The position numbers and the translations under genes are program-made. 64,000 nucleotides of DNA from an uncultured Selenomonadales bacterium (lineage in GTDB: Bacteria > Bacillota > Negativicutes > Selenomonadales > Selenomonadaceae), in the NCBI GenBank assembly GCA_900315155.1, contig OMYB01000012.1, forward strand, positions 1 to 64,000, read 5' to 3'. The notes under the pieces are model-generated. The model had not been told where the DNA came from. It worked only from the letters and a program-made list of their open reading frames with translations, and ran no database searches. Position 1 is the stretch's first letter. Each line of letters begins with the position of its first letter. Shown here in pieces: positions 42,564 to 51,408 of the stretch.

Positions 42564-42607
42564 TTGTATACTTCATCAATTTATACTATAATTGATTATA
42601 GTATAAT
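42564..42607 (+). promoter_or_regulatory. Promoter with perfect 11-bp palindromic operator
   Basis: TTGTAT (42564-42569) and TATAAT (42587-42592) are 17 bp apart; a second TATAAT is at 42602-42607. Perfect inverted arms TATACTATAAT (42582-42592) and ATTATAGTATA (42595-42605) cover both -10 boxes, with TG at the centre. This is a strong candidate operator for the ATPase gene that follows. Confidence 0.7.
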
Positions 42608-42642
42608 GCATTAACCTTTATGTGTCGCGGAGGGGGCATATT

Positions 42643-44022
42643 ATGCAGTTCATAGCGAGGGACGAAGAACTACGGCGGTTGGAGCGCAAGCTGTCTAGTG
42701 ACCGTTCAGAGAATATCCTGATTTACGGCAGACGGCGCGTCGGAAAAAGTGAATTGGTGCGGGAGGCCATTCGTCGAACAGAGTGTGTGACGGTGCAGTA
42801 TGTCGGTATTAAGGCTCCCCTTCAGCAGAATGTGCAGGGGTTATCAACAGCCGTTGCTGAGGCTTTTCAGGAGCCTTGGGTGAGATTCGCCAATTTGCAG
42901 GATGTTCTGCTGTATGTATATCAAAAGGCGCAAAAGCAGAGAGTCATCCTTTTTCTTGACGAGTATCCTTTTTTCCGTAACGATGACGAAGCTGTGGATT
43001 CCGCGTTGCAGGTGGCGATAGACAGCTATCAGCATGATGCCTGCCTCAAACTGATTTTATGCGGTTCCTATATGGATACGATGCAAAAGATCATCGAAGG
43101 TGGGGCACCGCTGTTTGGCCGCTTTGCGGAAATCATGCAGCTGCGCCCGATGGATTATTACGATGCGGCCAAATTTTACCCAAATCGCACGGACGAGGAA
43201 AAGGTGTTTCTATACAGCATCTTTGGCGGTATGCCGTTTTATTTATCTTTGCTGGATGATACGTTGTCCCCGGAAGATAATGTTGCGGAGCTTTTGCTGC
43301 GTGAAGGGTCAATCCTGGAAAATGAAGTACGGCTGCAGGTGACGGCGGAGCTCTCTAAAGAGGAAAACGCGAACGTGGTGCTGGATGCGATCGCTGCGGG
43401 TGCAACGAAATACGCGGACATCAGCCAGCATTTTCCGGGCAAAAATAACTCCAAAATGAATTATGCCCTGAATAAACTCATCGGGATGGGCTTGGTAGCT
43501 AAGGGCTCGCCCATCAACAAGGTAACGGATAACAAGAAACAACGTTATACCATTACCGATAACCTGCTGGATTTTTATTATACCTACCTGTTTCGCGAAG
43601 GAGCAGCCCGTGGTGCATTGACTGCACAACAATTTTACGACCGCATCCGGGAGTTGGTGGAAACGCAGTATGTACCGCGCAAGTTTGAGCAGATTACGCA
43701 AGAGTATCTACTGCGTCAAAACCGTACCAATAAAATCGACCCTCCTTTTTTTGCGATTGGTCGATTCCTTTATCATGATAAGGAAAAACATGCTAATGGC
43801 GAATTTGATGTGGTGACCGCCGATGAACGGGGGTATATTGCTTACGAGTGCAAATATCGTCAGGAACCGGTCAGCATGGCCACAGTCAGACGAGAGGAGT
43901 GGCAGGCCAGGGAACTGGGGTTGAATTTTTATCGCTACGGATTTGTATCGCGCAGCGGTTTTACCGATGATGTCGATCCGGAAAAATATATTTTGCTGAC
44001 CCTGGCTGATCTGTATGCATAA
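42643..44022 (+). CDS. AAA ATPase with C-terminal DUF234/PD-(D/E)XK-like nuclease domain
   Basis: A 459-residue protein of the archaeal-type ATPase/DUF234 group. The P-loop is GRRRVGKS (29-36) and Walker B is VILFLDE (101-107). A winged-helix region lies around 245-300 (KYADISQHF, NYALNKLIGMGLV). The C-terminal domain shows a PD-(D/E)XK-type pattern, Asp389, Glu402 and Lys404 (EFDVV...YECKY). The start ATG 43-base numbering is 42643, after GGAGGGGG; GTG 42622 is less likely. Codon use is more AT-rich than neighbours, suggesting horizontal acquisition. Members are often orphan genes of unknown role. Nuclease activity is inference. Confidence 0.88.
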   Translation: MQFIARDEELRRLERKLSSDRSENILIYGRRRVGKSELVREAIRRTECVTVQYVGIKAPLQQNVQGLSTAVAEAFQEPWVRFANLQDVLLYVYQKAQKQRVILFLDEYPFFRNDDEAVDSALQVAIDSYQHDACLKLILCGSYMDTMQKIIEGGAPLFGRFAEIMQLRPMDYYDAAKFYPNRTDEEKVFLYSIFGGMPFYLSLLDDTLSPEDNVAELLLREGSILENEVRLQVTAELSKEENANVVLDAIAAGATKYADISQHFPGKNNSKMNYALNKLIGMGLVAKGSPINKVTDNKKQRYTITDNLLDFYYTYLFREGAARGALTAQQFYDRIRELVETQYVPRKFEQITQEYLLRQNRTNKIDPPFFAIGRFLYHDKEKHANGEFDVVTADERGYIAYECKYRQEPVSMATVRREEWQARELGLNFYRYGFVSRSGFTDDVDPEKYILLTLADLYA

Positions 44023-44030
44023 AACGCAAG

Positions 44031-45122
44031 TTATGCCTTGATGGCCCAGCGCAGTTTCGTGGAGTGGGCGCGGCTGTTGCGGTAGCATTCTTCTTTGCTC
44101 GGGCGGATGACGTCTTTGGCGATGGCGCGGTAGAGGCCTTGCTGGTGGTAGGCTTTGAAGGCCTGTTTTACGATGCGGTCTTCGCCGGAGTGGAACGTGA
44201 GGATCGCGGCGCGGCCGCCGGGGGCGAGGGCGTACGGCAGTTTTTCCATAAATTCATACAGCACTTCATATTCGTGATTGACATCGATACGCAGGGCCTG
44301 AAAGACGCGGGCGCTGCTTTTTTTGATGAGCTGGGCACGGGCGGCCGCCTGGCGCTTCGTGCTGTAGCCGGCAACAGACTGCATGTCTGGCGGCAGGGGG
44401 ACGTTTTCGAGCGCGCGCGTGACGGCCTCGTGCAGGGCCGTGGTCGTCTCGATGGGCTGGCGGCGCTCCGTGCGCATGATTTCGCGTGCGATCTGCGCGG
44501 CGTAGGGTTCGTCGGCGTTCGTCTGCAGGAGTCCCGTGAGCTCGTCCTTATCGAGCTCGCGCAGGCGTTCGGCGGCAGAGATGCCGGCCTCGGGGTTCAG
44601 GCGCAGGTCGAGCGGGCCGTCTGCCTTGTAGCTGAAACCGCGCGCGGGATTGTCGATCTGCATGGAGGATACGCCGAGGTCGGCGAGGACGAAGTCAAAG
44701 GGTCCCACCTCGGCAGCCAGCTCGTCAATCTGACAGAAATTCATTTGGCGACGTTCCCATAACGCGGGGCCGTATCCTTTCGCGCGGATGCGTTCCTCCG
44801 TCTTGGCGGATTCTATGGGATCGACATCGCCACCGATGAGATGGCCGCGTCCCTGCAGGGCCTCCAGCATTTTGAGCGTATGTCCGCCATAGCCCAGTGT
44901 CGCATCGAATCCCTTTTCGCCGGGCTGGATCTGCAGTACGTTCAGGATTTCGTCGACCATGATGGGGATGTGCATGCCGGCTGGCGTGTTGCCCTTCGCG
45001 AGGACATGCGCGACTTCCTCGCCGTATTTTTCCGGCTGCAGTTCCTTATATTTCTCTTCAAAGCGTTTCGGGTAATGCCCGCTGTAATGTACGCGTCGTT
45101 TGTGTGGCTTCTGTTCGTCCAT
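44031..45122 (-). CDS. rsmH: RsmH/MraW-family rRNA methyltransferase (extended paralog)
   Basis: A SAM-dependent methyltransferase of the 16S rRNA C1402 N4 (RsmH/MraW) family: HIPIMVDEILNVL, DATLGYGGHTLKML, ADLGVSSMQIDNPARGFSYKADGPLDLR, LTFHSGEDRIVKQAF and NSRAHSTKLR. At 363 residues it is about 50 longer than usual, mainly from a basic N-terminal extension (KPHKRRVHYSGHYPKRFEEKYKELQ). It is not in the division-cell-wall cluster but ends a tatA-MFS operon, so it may be a paralog with a different target. AAGGAG precedes the ATG by eight bases. Confidence 0.88.
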   Translation of the reverse strand: MDEQKPHKRRVHYSGHYPKRFEEKYKELQPEKYGEEVAHVLAKGNTPAGMHIPIMVDEILNVLQIQPGEKGFDATLGYGGHTLKMLEALQGRGHLIGGDVDPIESAKTEERIRAKGYGPALWERRQMNFCQIDELAAEVGPFDFVLADLGVSSMQIDNPARGFSYKADGPLDLRLNPEAGISAAERLRELDKDELTGLLQTNADEPYAAQIAREIMRTERRQPIETTTALHEAVTRALENVPLPPDMQSVAGYSTKRQAAARAQLIKKSSARVFQALRIDVNHEYEVLYEFMEKLPYALAPGGRAAILTFHSGEDRIVKQAFKAYHQQGLYRAIAKDVIRPSKEECYRNSRAHSTKLRWAIKA

Positions 45123-45134
45123 CGTGTTACTCCT

Positions 45135-46349
45135 TTATCGTTCGCTTGATTTCCTGCTTTCGTCCCGATACCGCATCCCGATCGCGCCGGCGAGGAGTAT
45201 GAGTGCGGTGCCGGTGATGAGAAAGATGGGGCGGATGCCGAGGGCCGTGCTGAGAATGCCGCCCAGGATCGGGCCGAGCATGGCGCCGGTCTGGTTGGCC
45301 GAGGAGGTCAGGCCGAAGACGCGGCCGTGGAAGTCCGCGGGCGTGACCTTGACCATGACGGCGTTGATGGCGGGCATCGTGCCGGCCATCATGAGGCCGA
45401 AGGCGAACTGCAGCACAGCGAAGGCCGTGAGTTCCGTGGGGAAATACTGCAGGCACAGGCAGATGCCACCGCCAAGGAAGGCGAGGCTCATGGCGCGGAA
45501 GAAGCCGCGTGTCTGACCGAACTTGCCCCAGGCATTGGTCGAGAGGGCACCCGCAATGCCGCCAAGGCTGAACACGATGCCAGAACTCATGACGACATTT
45601 TCCATCGTGCCCTGCAGCTGCGCGACGTAGAGAGAGATGACCGGCTGCAGCACCATGTTCGCCATGTTGACCACGGCGCAGAGGATGAGCATCGAGAGCA
45701 GGACGCGGTTGTGCCAGGCGTAGCGGAAATCCGCCGCGAGGCCGCTCTGCGAGGCATCCGTCACGGTGTCGTGCTTTGGCTCGGGCGGCGCGTCGAGGTA
45801 GCGGAGGACGAGTACCGTGGCGAGGCCGAGAAAGCCCGCTGCGACAAAGAAAGACAGACGCATGCCGACGAGATGTGCGAGCACACCGCCCAGCAGAGGT
45901 CCCATGACGGAGCCCGTGATCTGTCCCGTCTGGATCGTGCCGATGGCGACGCCGAGCTGGTCTTTCGGTGCGATGGCCGCTGTGATGGCGAGCACCGCTG
46001 CGATGAATCCGTTCGCGAATCCCTGTACAACGCGCATGCCGAATAAGCCCTCGGGGCTCGTGACGAGACCGCCGATGGCATACGACAGTGTGAGGCCGAT
46101 ACAGGCGCGCACGGCCATTTTCTTTCGTCCATACCGATCCGCGATGCGCCCCCAGACCGGCGCCATGATGGCCGCGATGAAGAACGTCACGGAGAACACG
46201 GCACTGGACCAGAATGGGACATCGGCCTCGGGCGTGCCGAGATCGAGGAGATAGATGGGCAGAAATGGAATCAGCATGGTGTAGCTCGCTGACGTGCAGA
46301 CGACGCAGAACGCCATGAGATACGTATTGCGTTTCCAGTTCGTATTCAA
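45135..46349 (-). CDS. MFS transporter (multidrug efflux type)
   Basis: A 404-residue major facilitator with about 12 helices. The loop 2-3 motif A reads GRIADRYGRKKMAV, and loop 8-9 has a degenerate copy (WGKFGQTRGFF). TGSVMGPLLGGVLA resembles the antiporter motif C, which favours drug export, as in TetA/NorA-like DHA1 carriers; the substrate is unknown. I place the start at TTG 46349, one base after the tatA stop. The open frame continues to 46490, but that Lys/Arg-rich stretch is tatA read in another frame. Confidence 0.85.
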   Translation of the reverse strand: MNTNWKRNTYLMAFCVVCTSASYTMLIPFLPIYLLDLGTPEADVPFWSSAVFSVTFFIAAIMAPVWGRIADRYGRKKMAVRACIGLTLSYAIGGLVTSPEGLFGMRVVQGFANGFIAAVLAITAAIAPKDQLGVAIGTIQTGQITGSVMGPLLGGVLAHLVGMRLSFFVAAGFLGLATVLVLRYLDAPPEPKHDTVTDASQSGLAADFRYAWHNRVLLSMLILCAVVNMANMVLQPVISLYVAQLQGTMENVVMSSGIVFSLGGIAGALSTNAWGKFGQTRGFFRAMSLAFLGGGICLCLQYFPTELTAFAVLQFAFGLMMAGTMPAINAVMVKVTPADFHGRVFGLTSSANQTGAMLGPILGGILSTALGIRPIFLITGTALILLAGAIGMRYRDESRKSSER

Positions 46350-46350
46350 C

Positions 46351-46563
46351 TCAGGCTTTGTCCTTATCCGCAGGCTTGCTTTCCGCTGCTTCGAGCTTCT
46401 TGGCTTCTTCTTCCTTTTCGTCTTCTTCTTTGATGGCTTCGGCCTCTTCCTTGAAATCGTGGGCGCTCTTACCGAGCGCGCGTGCGACATCCGGCAGTTT
46501 GCCGGCGCCGAAGACGACGAGAGCGATGAGAAGAATCAGACCAATCTGTGGTACACCTAACAT
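46351..46563 (-). CDS. tatA: Sec-independent translocase TatA/E-type subunit
   Basis: A 70-residue pore subunit of twin-arginine translocation. It has an N-terminal membrane helix (PQIGLILLIALVVFGAGKLPDVARALGKS), with the conserved F-G-x-x-K-L-P hinge, then an amphipathic helix and an acidic Lys/Glu tail. AGGT precedes the ATG and TATAAT on the minus strand lies at 46606-46611. tatC is not adjacent, so the rest of the system is elsewhere. Confidence 0.92.
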   Translation of the reverse strand: MLGVPQIGLILLIALVVFGAGKLPDVARALGKSAHDFKEEAEAIKEEDEKEEEAKKLEAAESKPADKDKA

Positions 46564-46666
46564 ATGAATAACCTCATTTCTGTTCGGAATAGTATTTGCT
46601 CTCTTATTATATCATCTTATATGGGTTCGTGCAGAAATCCTTGGGAGAAAAATTTTTTCGACAAAT

Positions 46667-46717
46667 GGTCAAAAAGTCGAAAATAGTATTTGACTTTTTG
46701 ACCTTAAGCGGTATAAT
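46667..46717 (+). promoter_or_regulatory. clpB promoter with 12-bp inverted-repeat operator
   Basis: TTGACT (46690-46695) and TATAAT (46712-46717) with a 16-bp spacer. Perfect inverted arms GGTCAAAAAGTC (46667-46678) and GACTTTTTGACC (46692-46703) are 13 bp apart; the right arm overlaps the -35. The GGTCAAA unit resembles the CtsR heptad, but spacing and orientation differ from the canonical site. Confidence 0.75.
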
Positions 46718-46781
46718 AAGGACAGATAAAGAAATCAGGGAGGCCGGAATGGTCCCTGAATCAGTATGGAGGAAAGGTATC

Positions 46782-49367
46782 ATGGGACAGGAAAAATACA
46801 CTGCGAAAACCTTGGCGGCTTTGCAGTCGGCACAGCAGATTGCCGCAATGAAGTATCATCAGGAAATTACATCAGCGCATGTGCTGATGGCTCTGGCAAA
46901 AGAGCCGGAGGGGCTGCTCGCCACGATTTTTAGCGACTGCCAGACGGATCTGCCGATGCTCAAGGCACGCCTCGAGCAGGTGCTCAATAAGATTCCGTCC
47001 GTCAAGGGGACGGACCGCCTCGGCATGGGCATGGATATGGTCCGCGTGCTCGGCCGTGCGGAGGAGCTCGCAAAATCCATGAAGGACGAGTATGTTTCGA
47101 CAGAGCATCTGCTGCTCGCCATCGTCACGGATGGCAGCGAGGAGGTCCAGGGCATTTGCCGTGAGTTCCACCTCACGAAGTCCAACATCAACGGCTCCAT
47201 CAAGAAGAACCGCAAGCAGAATGTTACGAGCGAGAATCCGGAGGAGGGCTATAAATCCCTCGAGAAGTTTGGCCGTGACCTCACGGCGGCAGCCCGTGCG
47301 AACAAGCTCGATCCCGTCATCGGCCGCGACGATGAGATCCGCCGCACGATCGAGATCCTCTCCCGCCGCACGAAGAACAACCCGGTGCTTATCGGCGAGC
47401 CGGGCGTCGGCAAGACGGCCATCGTCGAGGGGCTGGCGCGCCGCATCGTCGCTGGAGATGTGCCGGAGTCGCTGAAGAACAAGACGCTCTACTCGCTCGA
47501 TATGGGCAGCCTCATCGCCGGCGCGAAGTTCCGCGGCGAGTTTGAGGAGCGCCTGAAGAACGTCCTTAACGAAATCACGAAATCCGATGGGCAGATCCTG
47601 CTCTTCATCGATGAGATCCATACGGTCGTCGGTGCCGGTGCTGCGGAGGGCGCGATGGATGCAGGCAACCTGCTGAAACCGCTGCTCGCGCGCGGGGAGC
47701 TGCGCTGCATCGGCGCGACGACGCTCAATGAGTACCGCAAGTACATTGAGAAAGATGCTGCACTCGAGCGCCGGTTCCAGCCCGTCATGGTGGACCAGCC
47801 GAGCGTGGAGGATACAATCTCCATCCTGCGTGGCCTGAAAGAGCGCTATGAGGTCCATCATGGTGTCCGCATCCGCGATGCCGCTCTCGTGGCTGCCGCG
47901 ACGCTTTCCGACCGCTATATCTCCGACCGGTTCCTGCCGGATAAGGCCATCGACCTCGTCGATGAGGCGGCGGCAAAGCTGCGCACGGAGATCGAGTCCA
48001 TGCCGCAGCCGCTCGATGAGGTGCGCCGCAAGCTCATGCAGCTGACCATCGAGGAACAGGCACTGAAGAAAGAGACCGATAAAGCCTCGGCCGAGCGCCT
48101 TGGGAAGCTGCAGGAGGAGAAGGCGGAACTCCAGCGCCAGGAGGGCGAGCTCAAGGATAAGTGGGAGGCTGAGAAACAGGCTATCCTGCGCGTCCGCGCC
48201 GTCAAGAAGGAAATCGATGACGTCAATGCGCAGATGGCGGAAGCCGAGCGCGCCTACGACCTCAACAAGATGTCGGAGCTCAAATATGGTAAGCTCCCAG
48301 CCCTGCAGAAGCAGCTGCAGGATGAGGAAGCGAAGATCAACGCGAAATCCCAGGATGAGCGCCTGCTCAAAGAGGAGGTCGGCGAGGAGGATATCGCGGA
48401 GGTCGTCTCCCGCTGGACCGGCGTGCCGGTGACGAAGATGCTGCAGGGGGAGCGCGATAAGCTCATGCATCTCGATGGCGTGCTCCACGAGCGCGTCGTC
48501 GGTCAGGATGAGGCCGTGACGGCCGTGAGCGAGGCCATCCTGCGCGCGCGTGCAGGTATCAAGGACCCGAACCGTCCGATTGGTTCGTTCATCTTCCTCG
48601 GCCCCACGGGCGTCGGCAAGACTGAGCTCGCGAAGACGCTGGCGGAGGCGCTCTTTGATGATGAGCGCAGCATGATCCGCATCGATATGTCCGAGTACAT
48701 GGAGAAGCACAGCGTCGCGCGCCTCATCGGAGCGCCTCCGGGATACGTCGGCTACGATGAGGGCGGTCAGCTCACCGAGGCCGTGCGCCGCCGTCCGTAC
48801 AGCGTCATCCTGCTCGATGAGATCGAGAAAGCGCACCGCGACGTGTTCAACGTGCTGCTGCAGATTCTCGACGATGGCCGCCTCACGGATGGCAAGGGCC
48901 GCGTCGTGAATTTCAAGAACACGGTCATCATCATGACGTCGAATCTCGGCTCGCACGAGATCCTCAACAAGGATTACGACGAGGCAAAGGCATCGGTCAA
49001 GGAAATCCTTAAGGACTACTTCCGTCCGGAGTTCCTGAACCGCGTCGATGATATCATCGTGTTCAAGGGCTTGCAGAGGGAGCAGGTGAAACAGATTGCC
49101 GACATCCTCCTGCATCGCCTCGGCGAACGCCTCGAGCATCAGGTGAAAATCCATCTGACCTGGAGCGATGCCGCGCTTGAGCGCCTCGCCGATCAGGGCT
49201 TTGACCCGAATTTCGGCGCGCGCCCGCTCAAACGGCTCCTCGTACACACGGTCGAGACCGCGCTCTCGAAGAAGATCATCAGCGGCCAGGTCAGGGAAGG
49301 CGATACCGTATGCATCGATGTCGATGGCTCGGGTGAATATTCCTTCAACACGGTCTCCACGATGTAA
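46782..49367 (+). CDS. clpB: ATP-dependent disaggregase ClpB
   Basis: Hsp100 disaggregase, 861 residues, acting with DnaK. The Clp N-domain (about 1-145), AAA1 with P-loop GEPGVGKTA and Walker B LLFIDEIH, the long coiled-coil middle domain (about 400-525; [19 protein letters not shown] onward) that separates ClpB from ClpA/ClpX, and AAA2 with [16 protein letters not shown] and LLDEIEKAH are all present. No ClpP-binding loop is evident. The start ATG 46782 follows GGAGG; upstream in-frame codons belong to the promoter region. Confidence 0.96.
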   Translation: MGQEKYTAKTLAALQSAQQIAAMKYHQEITSAHVLMALAKEPEGLLATIFSDCQTDLPMLKARLEQVLNKIPSVKGTDRLGMGMDMVRVLGRAEELAKSMKDEYVSTEHLLLAIVTDGSEEVQGICREFHLTKSNINGSIKKNRKQNVTSENPEEGYKSLEKFGRDLTAAARANKLDPVIGRDDEIRRTIEILSRRTKNNPVLIGEPGVGKTAIVEGLARRIVAGDVPESLKNKTLYSLDMGSLIAGAKFRGEFEERLKNVLNEITKSDGQILLFIDEIHTVVGAGAAEGAMDAGNLLKPLLARGELRCIGATTLNEYRKYIEKDAALERRFQPVMVDQPSVEDTISILRGLKERYEVHHGVRIRDAALVAAATLSDRYISDRFLPDKAIDLVDEAAAKLRTEIESMPQPLDEVRRKLMQLTIEEQALKKETDKASAERLGKLQEEKAELQRQEGELKDKWEAEKQAILRVRAVKKEIDDVNAQMAEAERAYDLNKMSELKYGKLPALQKQLQDEEAKINAKSQDERLLKEEVGEEDIAEVVSRWTGVPVTKMLQGERDKLMHLDGVLHERVVGQDEAVTAVSEAILRARAGIKDPNRPIGSFIFLGPTGVGKTELAKTLAEALFDDERSMIRIDMSEYMEKHSVARLIGAPPGYVGYDEGGQLTEAVRRRPYSVILLDEIEKAHRDVFNVLLQILDDGRLTDGKGRVVNFKNTVIIMTSNLGSHEILNKDYDEAKASVKEILKDYFRPEFLNRVDDIIVFKGLQREQVKQIADILLHRLGERLEHQVKIHLTWSDAALERLADQGFDPNFGARPLKRLLVHTVETALSKKIISGQVREGDTVCIDVDGSGEYSFNTVSTM

Positions 49368-49383
49368 CAGGGTAACAGACGAT

Positions 49384-49422
49384 AAAAAGGCGCCTGCCGA
49401 CAAGATCGGCAGGCGCCTTTGT
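49384..49422. terminator. Bidirectional terminator between clpB and deacetylase
   Basis: AAAAAGGCGCCTGCCGA pairs with TCGGCAGGCGCCTTT around CAAGA; a very stable stem between convergent genes. Confidence 0.88.
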
Positions 49423-49432
49423 GTGGTCAAAA

Positions 49433-50332
49433 TCAGGGGGAGACGATGAAGCGTGCGAAGAAGGAGTAGTCGCTTTGCGTGACCGTCTTCTTGAGGTCAT
49501 CGTACGGGACCCAGGCCGGTGCAAACTTCATGCGGTATTTGAACCGCTCAAACGTATGCGTGTTGTCGCCGAAGATGGGGACGCGGTCGAGTTTGTAGCG
49601 CGGTGCATCTTTTTCGGCATAACCGAGGTGGACCGTGAAGGCAGCGCGGTAGCCGGCATCCTTTGCGGCATTCTGAACGCGCTGCGTGTAGTCGCCGCAG
49701 GGATACGCGAGGAACGAGACCTTTTTCTGCAGGCGGTATTCGATAGCAGCCTTGGAGTCCTCGAGCTGATGTTTGAGATCCTCATCGCTGAGCTTGCTGA
49801 GCTCCGGATGAGAGAGCGTGTGGCCTTCAAAATCGATGAGCCCGCTCTGCTGCATCTCGAGGGCTTCATCCCAGGTCATGTAGTTCGGATACGTGCCGAT
49901 GAAATCGGAGATGAGGAAAATCGTTGCCTTCAGGTTGTACTTCTGGAGAATCGGGTAAGCGTTCTTGTAGTTGTCGATGTAGCCGTCGTCGAATGTGATG
50001 ATGACGGGTTTGTCCGGCAGCTCCGTGCCGTTCTCCCAGGCATCAACGAGGTCCTCGGGCGTAATCGCATGGTAGCCGTTGTCGGCGAGATATTTCATCT
50101 GTGCCTCGAACTGGTCGGTACGGACGGTCAGCGAATTGACATCCTGGTTGTTGATCTGATGGTAGTTGAGCACCGGGATGCCGTCGGCGGCGCGATGTAC
50201 GCGCACTGCCGCATCGGCAGCGAGGATGAGGAGGACGGATACGAGAACCAGACCGATGGTCCGGAGAATCTTTTGCCAGCGCGGCCTATCCTGCGGCTGA
50301 CCAACCCTTAATTTCATGGCCAAAGAGGACAC
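49433..50332 (-). CDS. Membrane-anchored polysaccharide deacetylase
   Basis: A carbohydrate esterase family 4 (NodB-homology) enzyme, 299 residues, with an N-terminal membrane anchor (about 23-45). Catalytic motifs are VIITFDDGYIDNY (Asp-Asp metal/base pair), FEGHTLSHPELS (metal histidines) and LAYPCGDYTQRV. Substrate could be peptidoglycan or another N-acetylated glycan outside the membrane. GTG 50332 is the likeliest start (AAAGG nearby); ATG 50317 is an alternative. Confidence 0.9.
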   Translation of the reverse strand: MSSLAMKLRVGQPQDRPRWQKILRTIGLVLVSVLLILAADAAVRVHRAADGIPVLNYHQINNQDVNSLTVRTDQFEAQMKYLADNGYHAITPEDLVDAWENGTELPDKPVIITFDDGYIDNYKNAYPILQKYNLKATIFLISDFIGTYPNYMTWDEALEMQQSGLIDFEGHTLSHPELSKLSDEDLKHQLEDSKAAIEYRLQKKVSFLAYPCGDYTQRVQNAAKDAGYRAAFTVHLGYAEKDAPRYKLDRVPIFGDNTHTFERFKYRMKFAPAWVPYDDLKKTVTQSDYSFFARFIVSP

Positions 50333-50505
50333 AACCTTTCTTCTATTCTTTCATAGCGTTCTTGAAATCAAATACACCGTATCATACTATCCTAAAGGAG
50401 AGAAAGTGTCAAGGCGTAGACGCGCGCGCGTTTTCGTCATATAATAATAGAAGCTGTGTATCTCTTTTTTGGATGAGCACACTACAGATAAAGGAGAACA
50501 AGATT

Positions 50506-51381
50506 TTGCAGAGAAATGAATTATGCTGGTGTGGCAGCGGCAAAAAATACAAGAAATGCCACGCAGACTACGATGAACGCATCAGTGAGATGAAGTTTGA
50601 TTTCTTCAAGGGGCAGGTCCGTCCGCCCCGCAAGGTGATCAATAATGCGCAGGATATCGCCGGCATCCGCGCGGCGGGCATCATCAATGATGGCGCCCTC
50701 GACCTCATGGACGAGATGGTGAAGCCGGGCATTACGACGGCCGAGCTCGATCAGGCCGTCTATGACTATATCATCGGTCACGGAGCCATTCCGGGCGACC
50801 TCAACTACGAGGGTTTCCCGAACAGCTGCTGCACGTCGATCAACGATATCGTCTGCCACGGCATTCCCTCGAAGAAAGTGAAGCTGCAGGAAGGCGATAT
50901 CATCAACGTCGATGTCACGACGGTGCTCAACGGGTACTATGCCGATGCTTCGCGCATGTATATGGTAGGAAAGGTATCCCCGGCAGCCGAGCGCCTCGTG
51001 CGCGTGACGAAGGAATGCATGGAGGCGGGCGTCGCAGCGGCGCGTGCCTGGCATTTTGTCGGCGATATCGGCGCGGCCTGCGCAAAGGTCGCGCATGAGA
51101 ACGGCTACGGCGTCGTCACGGACCTCGGCGGGCACGGTGTCGGCAAGGGATACCATATCGACCCGTTTGTCTCGCATAATGCGAAGCCGGAGACCGGCAT
51201 GCTGCTCGTGCCGGGCATGACGCTGACGGTCGAGCCGATGATCAATGAGGGTACGTTCAAGGTTTTTACGGATAAAACGGGCGACGGCTGGACGGTCCGC
51301 ACGAAAGACCACAAGCTCTCCGCGCAGTGGGAAAATACGATCCTGATTACGGAGACGGGCATCGAAGTCCTCGCGCACTGA
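50506..51381 (+). CDS. map: Type I methionine aminopeptidase with SEC-C zinc motif
   Basis: Removes initiator Met from nascent proteins, 291 residues. An N-terminal SEC-C motif (NELCWCGSGKKYKKCH, residues 3-18) binds zinc and may mediate ribosome contact. The catalytic domain has the metal ligands in VDVTTVLNGYYADASRM, GHGVGKGYHIDP, LTVEPMIN and WENTILITETG. The SEC-C start requires TTG 50506, nine bases after AAGGAG; upstream in-frame sequence has no good start. TATAAT at 50440-50445 may be its -10. Confidence 0.93.
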   Translation: MQRNELCWCGSGKKYKKCHADYDERISEMKFDFFKGQVRPPRKVINNAQDIAGIRAAGIINDGALDLMDEMVKPGITTAELDQAVYDYIIGHGAIPGDLNYEGFPNSCCTSINDIVCHGIPSKKVKLQEGDIINVDVTTVLNGYYADASRMYMVGKVSPAAERLVRVTKECMEAGVAAARAWHFVGDIGAACAKVAHENGYGVVTDLGGHGVGKGYHIDPFVSHNAKPETGMLLVPGMTLTVEPMINEGTFKVFTDKTGDGWTVRTKDHKLSAQWENTILITETGIEVLAH

Positions 51382-51408
51382 TTTTGTAACAAAAGAGAAA
51401 GGAACATT

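Noticed and set aside
46350-46490. N-terminal extension of the MFS transporter from 46490
   Set aside because: The extension is Lys/Arg/Ser repeats produced by reading tatA out of frame; the transporter-like sequence begins after the tatA stop.
46667-46703. Canonical CtsR site or CIRCE element at clpB
   Set aside because: The heptad spacing (8 instead of 10 bp) and inverted layout do not match CtsR, and the TTAGCACTC/GAGTGCTAA arms of CIRCE are absent.
50421-50430. CG-alternating tract before map as a Z-DNA or regulatory element
   Set aside because: Ten bases of CGCG in a high-GC genome is too short to support a functional claim.
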